Below, in pieces: positions 27,001 to 32,625 of a DNA stretch of 33,047 nucleotides. Location of the stretch: contig CALGAM010000271.1 of the NCBI GenBank assembly GCA_937951935.1, forward strand, positions 1 to 33,047, in the 5' to 3' direction. The DNA comes from an uncultured Micromonospora sp. (lineage in GTDB: Bacteria; Actinomycetota; Actinomycetes; Mycobacteriales; Micromonosporaceae). The translations under genes and the position numbers were made by a program. The notes below the pieces were generated by a model that worked only from the letters and a program-made list of their open reading frames with translations, did no database searches and was not told where the DNA came from. The first letter of the stretch is position 1. Every line of letters starts with the position of its first letter.

Positions 27001-28748
27001 ATCGCGGCGGCGTCCCGGTCCACCAGCACCACCGGGCACGCCGGCCGGGGCAGCCGGGCCGCGGTCCGCGAGTCGGTGACCAGCACCGCGCAGTCGGCGT
27101 CGCGCAGCATGAACTCCAACCGGGGGGCCGGATAGTCCGCGTCCAGCGGCACGTACGCCCCGCCCGCCTTGAGCACGGCGAGGATCGCGACGAGCAGGTC
27201 GGGGCCGCGCTCCAGGCTCAACCCGACCCGGACCCGCCGGCCGACCCCCACCCGGCGCAGATGGTGCGCCAGCCGGTTCGCCGCGGTGTCCACCGTCCGG
27301 AAGCTCACCGGCCGCCCGCCGTGGATCACCGCCGGGGCGTCCGGTGTGGCCGCGGCCCGGGCGGCGAAGTGCTCGTGCAGACCCCTCCCGTGGTCGAGGT
27401 CGGCCGCCGTGTCGTTCCAGTCGACCAGCATCAGCCGCGCCTCGGCCTCGGTGAGCAGCGGAAGCCGGGCGACCGGCACGGTGTCGGGCCCGACGAGCGC
27501 GCCGGCCAGCAGGGTCCGGAGGTGGCCCATCAGCCGTCGCACCGTCTCCCGGTCGAACAGCTCCCGGGCGTAGCGCGCCTCCAGGTCCACCGCGTCGTCG
27601 GCGAGGCGCACCCGCACCTGGCACTCGTACCGCGACAGTCCGGTGTCGACGTCCACCCGCTCGGTCCGGTGCCCGCCGAGCCGTGGCGGGTCGGGGCGCT
27701 CGGACACGGTGGCGAGCACCACCGACGCCAGCGGTGGACGGGTGGCGTCGGTCGGCGGGGCCAGCCGGGACAGGAACCGGTCGGCGGGCAGCCGGCTGTC
27801 CCGCCGTGCGTCGGCCAGGGCTTGACACACCTGGGCGACGAGCCCGGTGAAGGTCAGCTCCGGCTCGACCCGCACCCGAGGCAGCAGCAGGTCGGCGAGC
27901 CGCCCGACGACGTCCCGGTCGGCGGCGTGCCGCCGCTCGGCGACCCCGATCGTCATCTCCCGCTGGCCGGTGTGCCGCGCCAGCACGGCGGCGAACGCCG
28001 CCAGCAGGACCGACACCGGGTCCACGCCGTGCCCCGCCGCGTAGCCGTGCACCGCCCGGGTCAGCGCCGGCTCCAGCCGCAGGCTCAGCCGGCCCGCCGC
28101 GTACGTCCGGTCGAGGCGGCGCGGCCGGTCCACCGGCAGGTCGACCGGAACCGGCTCGGCCGGGCCCGTCTCCTCCGCCGGCGGCGGGGCCGGGGCGGGG
28201 GGATCCGGACGGGGATCGGGGCCCGCCGCCTCGGCCGTCGGGTCGGCGTACCAGGCGGCAAGGTCCCGCAGCAGCGGCTCGGCCGACTGCTCGTCGCACA
28301 CCAGCGGGTGCGCGGCGACCACCAGCAGCTCGCGGTCGGCGGCCAGGCGCGCCCGGACGACCCGCAGCACCGGGCCGTGGTACGGGTCCAGCCGCGTGGT
28401 GCGGTGCGCGGCCAGCAGGTCGTCCAGTACGGCGTCGACGTCCCGACCGGCGGCGTCGTACTCGACCAGCTCGGGATCGAGCCGGTCGTGGATGCGCTGG
28501 ACCCAGCCCGCGGCGGTCTCCTCCACGGTGGTACGCAGCGCCGGGTGCGCGGCGACCAACCGGCGGACCGCCCCGGCGAGGGCGTCCGGGTCCAGCCCGC
28601 CGTGGACCAGCAGGACCGCCAGCGGCTCGTCCAACACCGGGCCGCCGGCCTCGGCCCACTCCATGACCAGGCGCCGCCCCTGGGCCGGGGTCAGGGGCAC
28701 CGGCGACGCGTGTTCGGCCGCCGGCGCGAAGGTAGCGGTCTCACTCAT
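20994..28748 (-). CDS. NRPS-1: C*-A-T-C-A-T-C initiating synthetase
   Basis: The 2584-aa protein starts at 28748 in an ATGA overlap with the SHMT-like gene. Domains: degenerate C1 (about 15-440; AAHPLVCDEQS, so HHxxxDG reads H147-P148...D152-E153). A1 (about 455-960; YTSGSTGTPKG near 607, GGATESSIHS in place of YGPTET). T1 (TELGGHSLAA, Ser near 1009). C2 (about 1065-1490; THHIVVDAWS near 1193). A2 (about 1510-2030; YTSGSTGEPKG near 1686, YGPTETT, NGKVDR). T2 (FFERGGHSL, Ser near 2076). C3 (about 2135-2555; LHHIAVDALS near 2267). Pocket reads: A1 D-M-Y-N-L-G-M-I-H-K, near the DLYN group and not safely assignable; A2 D-A-F-F-L-G-V-T-F-K, aliphatic, Ile- or Val-like. A Gly/Asp/Ala/Pro-rich insert lies at about 1634-1674. 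There is no E or methylation domain. Starting with a dead C1, it is the likely first synthetase; C3 passes the dipeptide to Thr on NRPS-2. Confidence 0.95.
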   Translation of the reverse strand: MSETATFAPAAEHASPVPLTPAQGRRLVMEWAEAGGPVLDEPLAVLLVHGGLDPDALAGAVRRLVAAHPALRTTVEETAAGWVQRIHDRLDPELVEYDAAGRDVDAVLDDLLAAHRTTRLDPYHGPVLRVVRARLAADRELLVVAAHPLVCDEQSAEPLLRDLAAWYADPTAEAAGPDPRPDPPAPAPPPAEETGPAEPVPVDLPVDRPRRLDRTYAAGRLSLRLEPALTRAVHGYAAGHGVDPVSVLLAAFAAVLARHTGQREMTIGVAERRHAADRDVVGRLADLLLPRVRVEPELTFTGLVAQVCQALADARRDSRLPADRFLSRLAPPTDATRPPLASVVLATVSERPDPPRLGGHRTERVDVDTGLSRYECQVRVRLADDAVDLEARYARELFDRETVRRLMGHLRTLLAGALVGPDTVPVARLPLLTEAEARLMLVDWNDTAADLDHGRGLHEHFAARAAATPDAPAVIHGGRPVSFRTVDTAANRLAHHLRRVGVGRRVRVGLSLERGPDLLVAILAVLKAGGAYVPLDADYPAPRLEFMLRDADCAVLVTDSRTAARLPRPACPVVLVDRDAAAIAACPEHPPPGEAGPDDLCYVIYTSGSTGTPKGIALRHRGVVNNLLDLNTRFAVGGADRVLALSSTSFDMSVYELLGVTIAGGAVVVPEPARLRDPAHWYELITAYRVTVWNSAPALLELFVSHLEEVSRSAGAGGPVRTGLRLALLGGDWVAPTLPDRARAFAPGLRTIVMGGATESSIHSTIVEAGSPLPGWTTIPYGRPMANQRVYLLDEARQPVPIGVPGELHLAGIGLAEGYLGRPDLTAERFFEWSYGPVRGERLYRTGDLARYRPDGLLELLGRLDFQVKIRGLRVELGEVEAALRAVPGVAEAVVVAARDDVGDNRLVGYLVPAEGAAPDVTEVRDRVAAVLPGHLVPADLVLLDALPVSPNGKVDRARLADMAPPPAARGGSGGRPVGPVEELIAQVWRDVLGVAEVGRGDRFTELGGHSLAAMRVVSRLRRTLDTPPSLTDLLSGQSLAAIARRLSVSVAPPGAGGMTRRAGDGPVPLSPAQERIWYLSRLLPGSPVYHVGYTLPWPDGLDHRILARCLDRLVARHAALRTRFGETDGVPWQQVGEAFPVRLEVEEVDEAAVAARVREEVCAGFDLGAGRLLRARLFRHGRGPHTLVLTTHHIVVDAWSLDVFFTELGRLYQAELDGRPVELPEPPVRYVDYAVWQREWLDGALASELAYWRQRLAGAPLVLELPGDRTRPAEQTFRGGHHRVRWAEPLRRRLDEVGREHGVTLFMILLAGFATLLHRYTGATDLIVGVPMANRTRPELEPLVGFFVNTVPLRIDLSGDPGFPEVLARVRSAALAGYDHQELPFERLVDALRPERDPARMPIVQVLCQTATIAPLRVAGHTLRPALVDTGTAKFDLTLTVEEDDAGLVGLFEYNGDIFDASTVDMLASRLTVLLEAVSDHPSARVSELPLLRPDERRRVLWEWNRTAAELPPRAVHELVAEQADRRGDATAVWYGGQRLTYRELDARATRLARRLTALGVRRGTRVGICVPRSPDLVVGLLAIWKAGGAYVPLDPQYPRPRLAYLLADAGIEVLLCRRDTRAQLPADGLRPVLIDDDGDGGAGPAGGAPDGPGGVDGADGADGPGGAAGGAGPDDLAYVIYTSGSTGEPKGVMVTHRAIVRLVRQTDYVRLGPGDRVAQAANASFDAITFELWGALANGAGVVILPRETVLDPDALAAAIREHGITTMFLTTAAVNAVARQRPDAFAPLRELLFGGEAVEPRWVRTILAAGPPRRLLHVYGPTETTTFATWHEVTEVPADAVTVPIGRPIANTGGYVLDARMRPVPPGFTGELYLSGPGLAVGYLGRPALTAERFVPHPFGERPGERLYRTGDLVRQRPDGAVEFLGRVDNQVKIRGFRVEPGEVETTLGGHPSVVDAAVTAVAGEDGARLVAFVVPDPEARLAVGDIREYLRQRLPEHLVPSGYVLLDALPLTANGKVDRGALRVPDDLGLADDDRAYVPPRTPVEEVLAEIWADLLGVARVGIDDDFFERGGHSLLAVRLVARVAEALGAELPLRVLLAGPTPRAVAAALERSAQRPARAAVPPPTAGSRPEPVPLSYAQQRLWFMEQIDPEGGLYTVPLVLRLHGALDPARLGRALDDLVARHEVLRTRYPAPRGRPRQEVLPAGPVPLPLVDLTGRADPAGEAARLAAEQAGRPFDLAAAAPLRARLLRVGPDEHRLLLTLHHIAVDALSLDLLFGELGALYRGESLSEVVLQYPDYAVWQRDVLRGPVLDDLVDYWRATLGDDPPVAELPTDRPRPARRRFRGTVVHGAIGPELAGRLRRYSRQQGATLYMTLLAAFQALLAGWSGVAEVTVGTPVAGRTRPELRDLVGCLINMVPLRTDLSGDPDLRELLARVRRVTLGAFAHQDLPFDLLVNALVSRRGRDFMPLFRVMFSLLGQTRAPVLAGLDRCELELGWRADTALFDLSLVVEECDDGGLRTTVQYDSDLFLPSTAAALLVAYERTLAHLVDAADEPVRRAVSAGLAAAGMSGGGERTRVD
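23724..23846 (-). repeat. Low-complexity Gly/Asp/Ala/Pro-coding tract inside NRPS-1 A2
   Basis: This stretch encodes about 40 residues made almost only of Gly, Ala, Asp and Pro with short repeats such as GADGADGPGG. It lies just upstream of the A3 motif (YTSGSTG) of the second adenylation domain. The matching loop in A1 of the same protein is about half as long and not repetitive. It is in frame and reads as a flexible surface-loop expansion rather than a separate domain. Confidence 0.6.
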
Positions 28749-30130
28749 GCGGCGTCACCGGAGTACATCGGGACGGGGAACCGGTGGCACAGCACCGCCA
28801 CCTCGGCGCGCACCCGGTCCGCGACGGACGGATCGAGCCGGTACCGGGTGTCGTCCTCGGCCCGGGTGGCGGTCAGTACCCGGTCGATCAGCTCGGCGCA
28901 GTACGTCGTCTCCTCCGGGCCCATCCCCCGCTGGGCCAGGATGTTGGTGCCCAGCCGGAGCCCACTGCTGACCAGCGGCGACCTGGTGTCGCCCGGGATC
29001 GGGTTGCGGTTGGCCAGGATCCCGCACTCCCGCAGCGCCTGTTCGGCCACCGCGCCGGTGAGCCCGAGCGGGGTGAGGTCCAGCAGGACCAGGTGGTTGT
29101 CGGTGCCGCCGGTGGCCACCGCGTAGCCGCGACGGACGAACGCCTCGGCCAGCGCCTGCGCGCCGGTCACGATCCGCCGGGCGACCTGGCCGAACGCGGG
29201 CCGCCGGACCAGGTCGAGCGCGCGGGCCTTGGCGGCGATCGCCGCCGCGTCCGGCGTGCTCTGCACCCGGGGGAAGACGCCACGGTCGAGCAGGACGGAC
29301 AGCGGCGTACGGCCGTCCGGCCCCGGGGTGTCGTGGTCGGCGCCCATCAGCACCAGCCCGCCGCGCGGACCGCCGAGCTGCTTGTAGGTGCTGGTGGTGG
29401 TGACGTGGGCGACGTCCACCGGGCTGGGCAGCACCCCGGCGGCGACCAGACCGGCGATGTGCGAGATGTCGGCCAGCAGGTACGCACCGACCTCGTCGGC
29501 GACGGACCGCAGGCGCGCGTAGTCGACGCGTCGCGGGTACGAGCTACCCCCCGCCACGATCAGCCTGGGCCGGTGCCGGCGGGCGAGGTCGGCGACCTGG
29601 TCGTAGTCGATGAGCCCGTGGGCGTCCAGACCGTAGTGCACGGCCCGGAAGACCTGCCCGGTGACCGATGCCGGGGCGCCGTGCGTCAGGTGACCGCCCG
29701 CGTCCAGGCGCAGTGCGAGCAGGGTGTCGCCCGGCGCGAGCAGGCTGAACAGGACCGCCTGGTTCGCGCTGGAACAGGAGTGGGGCTGGACGTTGGCGTA
29801 CCGGGCGCGGAAGGCGTCGCGGGCCCGGGCCACGGCCAGCCGTTCCACCGCGTCGAAGTGCTCGGCTCCCGGGTGGTACCGGCGGCCGGGGTAGCCCTCG
29901 GCGGTGACGTTGGACAGGACCGAACCGGCGGCGGCGAGGACGGACGGGTGCGCGAGACTGGCGTGGGCCACGACGGCGAGGGTCCCGGTCTGCAGGAGCA
30001 GCTCCTGGTCGAGCAACGCCGCGAGTTCGGGATCCTCGGCGGCCAGCGATTGGGCTCCCCGGCTGTGCAGCCGCCCGGTCGGCGAGAGATCCGCGGCGGA
30101 CGGCGCCACGTCGGTCGGAGCACGCACCAT
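28745..30130 (-). CDS. SHMT-fold PLP enzyme, first gene of the operon
   Basis: From the ATG at 30130 the protein is 461 aa; an in-frame GTG at 30136 is equally placed behind the GGGGG tract. It is a full-length serine hydroxymethyltransferase-type fold: AEGYPGRRYHPG (77-88), NVQPHSCSSANQAV (113-126), GGHLTHGAP, DISHIAGLVAAG (221-232) and STYKQLGGPRGG with the PLP lysine K250. Housekeeping SHMT has NKYAEGYPGKRYY and TTTTHK. Here the Tyr of NKYAEG is Thr76, the second Tyr of RYY is His86, and the residue before the lysine is Tyr, not His. Such changes suggest a specialised aldolase, transaldolase or alpha-substituting enzyme instead of normal glycine/serine exchange. It shares an ATGA overlap with NRPS-1. 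The likely role is making a beta-hydroxy or other unusual amino acid for the synthetases, or glycine supply. Fold certain; reaction open. Confidence 0.88.
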   Translation of the reverse strand: MVRAPTDVAPSAADLSPTGRLHSRGAQSLAAEDPELAALLDQELLLQTGTLAVVAHASLAHPSVLAAAGSVLSNVTAEGYPGRRYHPGAEHFDAVERLAVARARDAFRARYANVQPHSCSSANQAVLFSLLAPGDTLLALRLDAGGHLTHGAPASVTGQVFRAVHYGLDAHGLIDYDQVADLARRHRPRLIVAGGSSYPRRVDYARLRSVADEVGAYLLADISHIAGLVAAGVLPSPVDVAHVTTTSTYKQLGGPRGGLVLMGADHDTPGPDGRTPLSVLLDRGVFPRVQSTPDAAAIAAKARALDLVRRPAFGQVARRIVTGAQALAEAFVRRGYAVATGGTDNHLVLLDLTPLGLTGAVAEQALRECGILANRNPIPGDTRSPLVSSGLRLGTNILAQRGMGPEETTYCAELIDRVLTATRAEDDTRYRLDPSVADRVRAEVAVLCHRFPVPMYSGDAA

Positions 30131-30276
30131 TTTCACCCCCGTGATATGGTGATCAGCCGCAGGAGTCTGTTACTGCCGATATTCCCTTCCGAAATTGACA
30201 CGAAAGTACGTGTCGGCGCGCCGCGACGGGCAATCATCGCCGAGACATTGACCTTCTTTCCCCGTTTCCGGCCCGT

Positions 30277-30305
30277 AGTCTAACCAGAAGATCGCGTACT
30301 GGCAA
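30277..30305 (-). promoter_or_regulatory. Candidate promoter of the NRPS-PKS operon
   Basis: On the minus strand TTGCCA (30305-30300) and TAGACT (30282-30277) are separated by 17 nt, a good match to the housekeeping sigma consensus. They sit in the most AT-rich stretch of the window. Transcription would begin near 30270 and leave a leader of roughly 140 nt before the SHMT-like gene. No other gap in the operon is longer than 31 nt, so this may drive all ten genes. No clear operator was seen beside it. Confidence 0.5.
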
Positions 30306-30711
30306 TCGAGAGCTGACTATTCGTCTCATTGACCGCCACGAGACCGTGTCTGCGCAGCACAGGTGCCCTGCCGACACCCCACCGCGGGAGTACGCGGCTC
30401 GATTTCGCCTATCTCCGGACAATCTTGGACCGTCGTCGACCGCCGACCCGCTCCACGGTGGACCGGTTGGCGACGACACCGAGACGAGATTTCACTCCGG
30501 GCCGCGTCGGCCCCGCCGGCTGCGAAGCCTCCGCCGATCCGAACGCGCCGATGAGCGAGCCGACCGGGAACCCACCCACCGCGTCGAACGTTCCCGCACC
30601 GGCCCACCGACACCCGCCCGGACGTGACGCTCTGGCCGAGCCACCGCTCACGCCTGCGCGATTCCGGCGGACACGGCGCCGGGGACCACCCCGCGGGCGC
30701 GAAGGCGGGAA
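30306..30711. other. Intergenic stretch without a supported gene
   Basis: About 400 bp between the operon promoter and the hairpin after the next minus-strand gene. Open frames exist on both strands, but their translations are rich in Arg, Pro and Ser, show no recognisable domain and have no convincing ribosome binding site. I see no RNA gene or repeat. It marks the probable upstream edge of the cluster. Confidence 0.5.
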
Positions 30712-30738
30712 CCCGGCCCGGCCGACGGCCGGGCCGGG
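30712..30738. terminator. Strong 12-bp GC hairpin downstream of the 30800 gene
   Basis: CCCGGCCCGGCC and GGCCGGGCCGGG form a perfect 12-bp stem around a GAC loop. The hairpin lies about 60 nt past the minus-strand stop codon at 30800. It lacks a T-tract, as is common for terminators in high-GC actinobacteria. It would stop transcripts from the 30800 gene before they reach the operon promoter. Confidence 0.6.
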
Positions 30739-30799
30739 GAGGATCTCCGGGCGGGTGCTGGCTGGTCGGGCACACCCACCGCCCGCCCGGAACGGGACG

Positions 30800-31777
30800 T
30801 CACCGTCCGACGACCTCGTACGCCCGCCTCCGGTAATCCTGGAAGGCCTCCACCGTGTTGCCCGCGTACTGCCACGGCCACTCGGTGACCAGGTCGCCGA
30901 TGACGTCGAACTGCTGCGCGGCGGCGACCAACTCGCCGCTCCAGCAGAACGCCATCGCGAACGAGTTGTGCAGCGTCGGCCAGCGAGGGCGCCGGACGTA
31001 CGCGGGGTGCAGGATCGACCGGTTGGCGGCCTCGAAGAGTTGTGCGGTCACCTCGTCGGAGCCGATGTACTCGGCGTCCTCCCCGCTGGGCAGGTCCAGC
31101 CAGTGCTCCAGATGGGCGGCCGGGACCAACTGGCCCAGCGGCGACCCGGGCGGCATGGCCTCCAGGGTCTCCAGGGCGAACCGGTGCATCTGCTCGTGCG
31201 ACCCACCCCACTTCGGGCACAGCTGCTGCAGCATGTGCTCGTGCGCCTCGACGTGCCAGGGGTGACGCTTGCGCACCTCCTCGAAGCGCCGCCTGGTCTC
31301 GTCGATGCCAAGCTGGCGCGCCCGACCGAGAATGACCCGGAACGCCCACCCGGCCGCACCGTCACGATCCCGCTCGGTCACCTCCTCCAGGCAGCTCTCG
31401 GCAATCTTCAGCCGCCGGAAGAACACCTTGAACGCCTCGGAACCGACCGTGCTCGCACGCCCGCTGCCACGGGCCTGCCACGCCCAGTGGATCGCACCCG
31501 CCCCCTTGACCAGCAGCGGCAGGGACGACCGGGGCTCGGCCTCGACCCACTCGTCGACCCAGTTCTCGACCCCGTCGACAAAGGCCGCCCGGTGCACGTA
31601 GAAGGTGAAGTCGTCCGGGTCCTCCACGGTGGACAGCACGTCACGGATGGTCCGCCAGTCACCGGCCTCGGACGCGTCGATCAACCGGCGGGCGGTTTCG
31701 TCGCCCATGGCGGGATCGATGGTCAGAGTCGGTTCGTCAGGTGCGCTCGGTTTTCTCCGGCGCCGAAACGGCCACAC
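30800..31777 (-). CDS. Conserved-looking protein of unknown function, helical
   Basis: The protein is 325 aa from the GTG at 31777 (MWPFRRRRKP after initiation), with GAGGGAG about 7 nt upstream. A TTG at 31783 is possible but too close to that site. It is soluble, with no signal peptide or membrane segment, and rich in Glu, Ala, Arg and Trp. Short helical stretches such as WRTIRDVL, AFKVFFRRLKIAESC and HPWHVEAHEHMLQQL look like the repeated helices of TPR-type proteins, though I cannot assign a named domain. The basic N-terminus is followed by a short acidic linker. Codon use and composition are those of a real gene. It is separated from the NRPS-PKS operon by a hairpin and has its own upstream palindrome, so it is most likely a neighbour rather than a member of the pathway. 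Function not recognised. Confidence 0.75.
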   Translation of the reverse strand: MWPFRRRRKPSAPDEPTLTIDPAMGDETARRLIDASEAGDWRTIRDVLSTVEDPDDFTFYVHRAAFVDGVENWVDEWVEAEPRSSLPLLVKGAGAIHWAWQARGSGRASTVGSEAFKVFFRRLKIAESCLEEVTERDRDGAAGWAFRVILGRARQLGIDETRRRFEEVRKRHPWHVEAHEHMLQQLCPKWGGSHEQMHRFALETLEAMPPGSPLGQLVPAAHLEHWLDLPSGEDAEYIGSDEVTAQLFEAANRSILHPAYVRRPRWPTLHNSFAMAFCWSGELVAAAQQFDVIGDLVTEWPWQYAGNTVEAFQDYRRRAYEVVGR

Positions 31778-31812
31778 TCCCAAACTCCCTCGTCACAGAC
31801 CGAACACAGAAA

Positions 31813-31826
31813 GTGATCATGATCAC
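31813..31826. promoter_or_regulatory. Perfect 14-bp palindrome, candidate operator
   Basis: GTGATCATGATCAC is a perfect inverted repeat in a locally AT-rich patch, 36 nt upstream of the start at 31777. Read on the minus strand it contains CATGAT, which could serve as a -10 element. Its placement fits an operator for a dimeric repressor or activator of the 30800-31777 gene. The regulator is not identifiable. Confidence 0.45.
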
Positions 31827-32032
31827 ATCGGGATGCTCGTGGACTCTACCGTCGCCCGTCCGACCCCGCCGACGGGTGCACGGCCGTCCGCCCACGAACA
31901 CGGGTCCACCGGCTGCCGTGTGCGCCGCGAATCGGGCGGTGAGCCGTACGGGCCGTCGCGGTTCGGGGTCGGCAGCCGAGCGCGGTGCGGTTGAGCCGGG
32001 CCGCGGCGCGTTCCTCATCGCCACGTGCGCCG

Positions 32033-32194
32033 TCATCGCTCCCGCGCCGGTCCGGGTGTCGTCCAGAACCGGAGCAGGGTCCGCCACGCGGCCGACGGGC
32101 CGGTCGTCACCAGGTCGGGATCGTTCAGCAGGTCGATGCCGAGCGCATCGTCCGAAGCCTTGTCGTTGGTGTTCCCACAGACCTCCGCCGTGAC
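32033..32194 (-). pseudogene. Remnant of a GH19 chitinase-like gene
   Basis: The minus-strand frame ending in the stop at 32033 encodes about 53 residues. They contain GNTNDKAS, ALGIDLLNDPDLVTT and AAWRTLLRFWTTPG. In glycoside hydrolase family 19 chitinases the same order occurs: a WNYNYG region, then GxDLLNNPDLVATDP, then a FKTAxWFW stretch. The match to that family's conserved core is good, but only a fragment remains: no start, no catalytic N-terminal part and no C-terminal end. An ordinary family member has about 200 or more catalytic-domain residues. It is probably a decayed gene, and nothing in it suggests expression. The alignment is from memory of the family, not a search. Confidence 0.5.
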
Positions 32195-32625
32195 GGGCTG
32201 TCTGGCCGCAGGAAATCTGTAGGGTGACCCGGCGTCACAGCGGTCCCCAACCGTTGTGCCGATCTCCTCGATCGCACCCGGGAGCACCTCGTGGTGAGTC
32301 CTGACCGATCGACGGCCACCCGCCGGACCACGCGCGCCTTCCTGGACCAGCTGGGACACCGGCCGGCGCTGGTCACCACTCAACAGCTCACCCGGGCCGC
32401 GGCGCGCGACCCGCACCGGACCTCCGGCGACCGGCGGGAACTGGGCACTCACGCTCGGCGTGGTCCCGATCCGGGCCCGACTCGCCGTACTGACCTCGGC
32501 GCCGCCAGTTTGCACCAAGTGCGAATAGTTACATAACAGACGCCGGTGAACCGACGGTGTGGGTCGGTCGTTGAAGCCCGCTGTCAACGGCCCGAGCACG
32601 GGCCCCTCCGAGAAGGGTGGCAGAC
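32195..32625. other. Intergenic stretch, mostly without recognisable features
   Basis: Between the chitinase-like remnant and the next gene. Short frames on both strands give low-complexity Arg/Pro/Thr-rich translations that I do not consider genes. The only signals seen are the promoter-like elements at its right end. Further decayed gene sequence is possible but not recognisable by eye. Confidence 0.45.
32510..32537 (+). promoter_or_regulatory. Candidate promoter of the HExxH gene
   Basis: TTGCAC (32510-32515) is followed after 16 nt by CATAAC (32532-32537) within an AT-rich patch. GTTACATAAC (32528-32537) contains a short GTTA/TAAC inverted repeat, and TTGCAC-CAA-GTGC forms another. The region lies about 90 nt upstream of the start at 32626. 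The -10 match is weak. Confidence 0.3.

Noticed and set aside
20919..29126. A 2735-codon open frame on the plus strand opposite NRPS-1
   Set aside because: It is the mirror of GC-rich NRPS coding on the other strand; the translation is rich in Arg, Pro, Gln and Val with no domain.
9201..30130. Beta-lactone product as in obafluorin
   Set aside because: The SHMT-fold enzyme and Cys TE fit, but the last A domain has a glycine-like code and there is no aryl acid starter, so the comparison is kept only as a hint.
19157..30130. Epoxyketone proteasome inhibitor pathway suggested by Ile-Thr-PKS order
   Set aside because: No acyl-CoA dehydrogenase or C-methyltransferase domain, and the chain continues into another NRPS module with a TE.
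32291..32536. An 81-codon plus-strand frame upstream of the HExxH gene
   Set aside because: Arg/Thr/Pro-rich, no domain and weak start context; it also crosses the candidate promoter.
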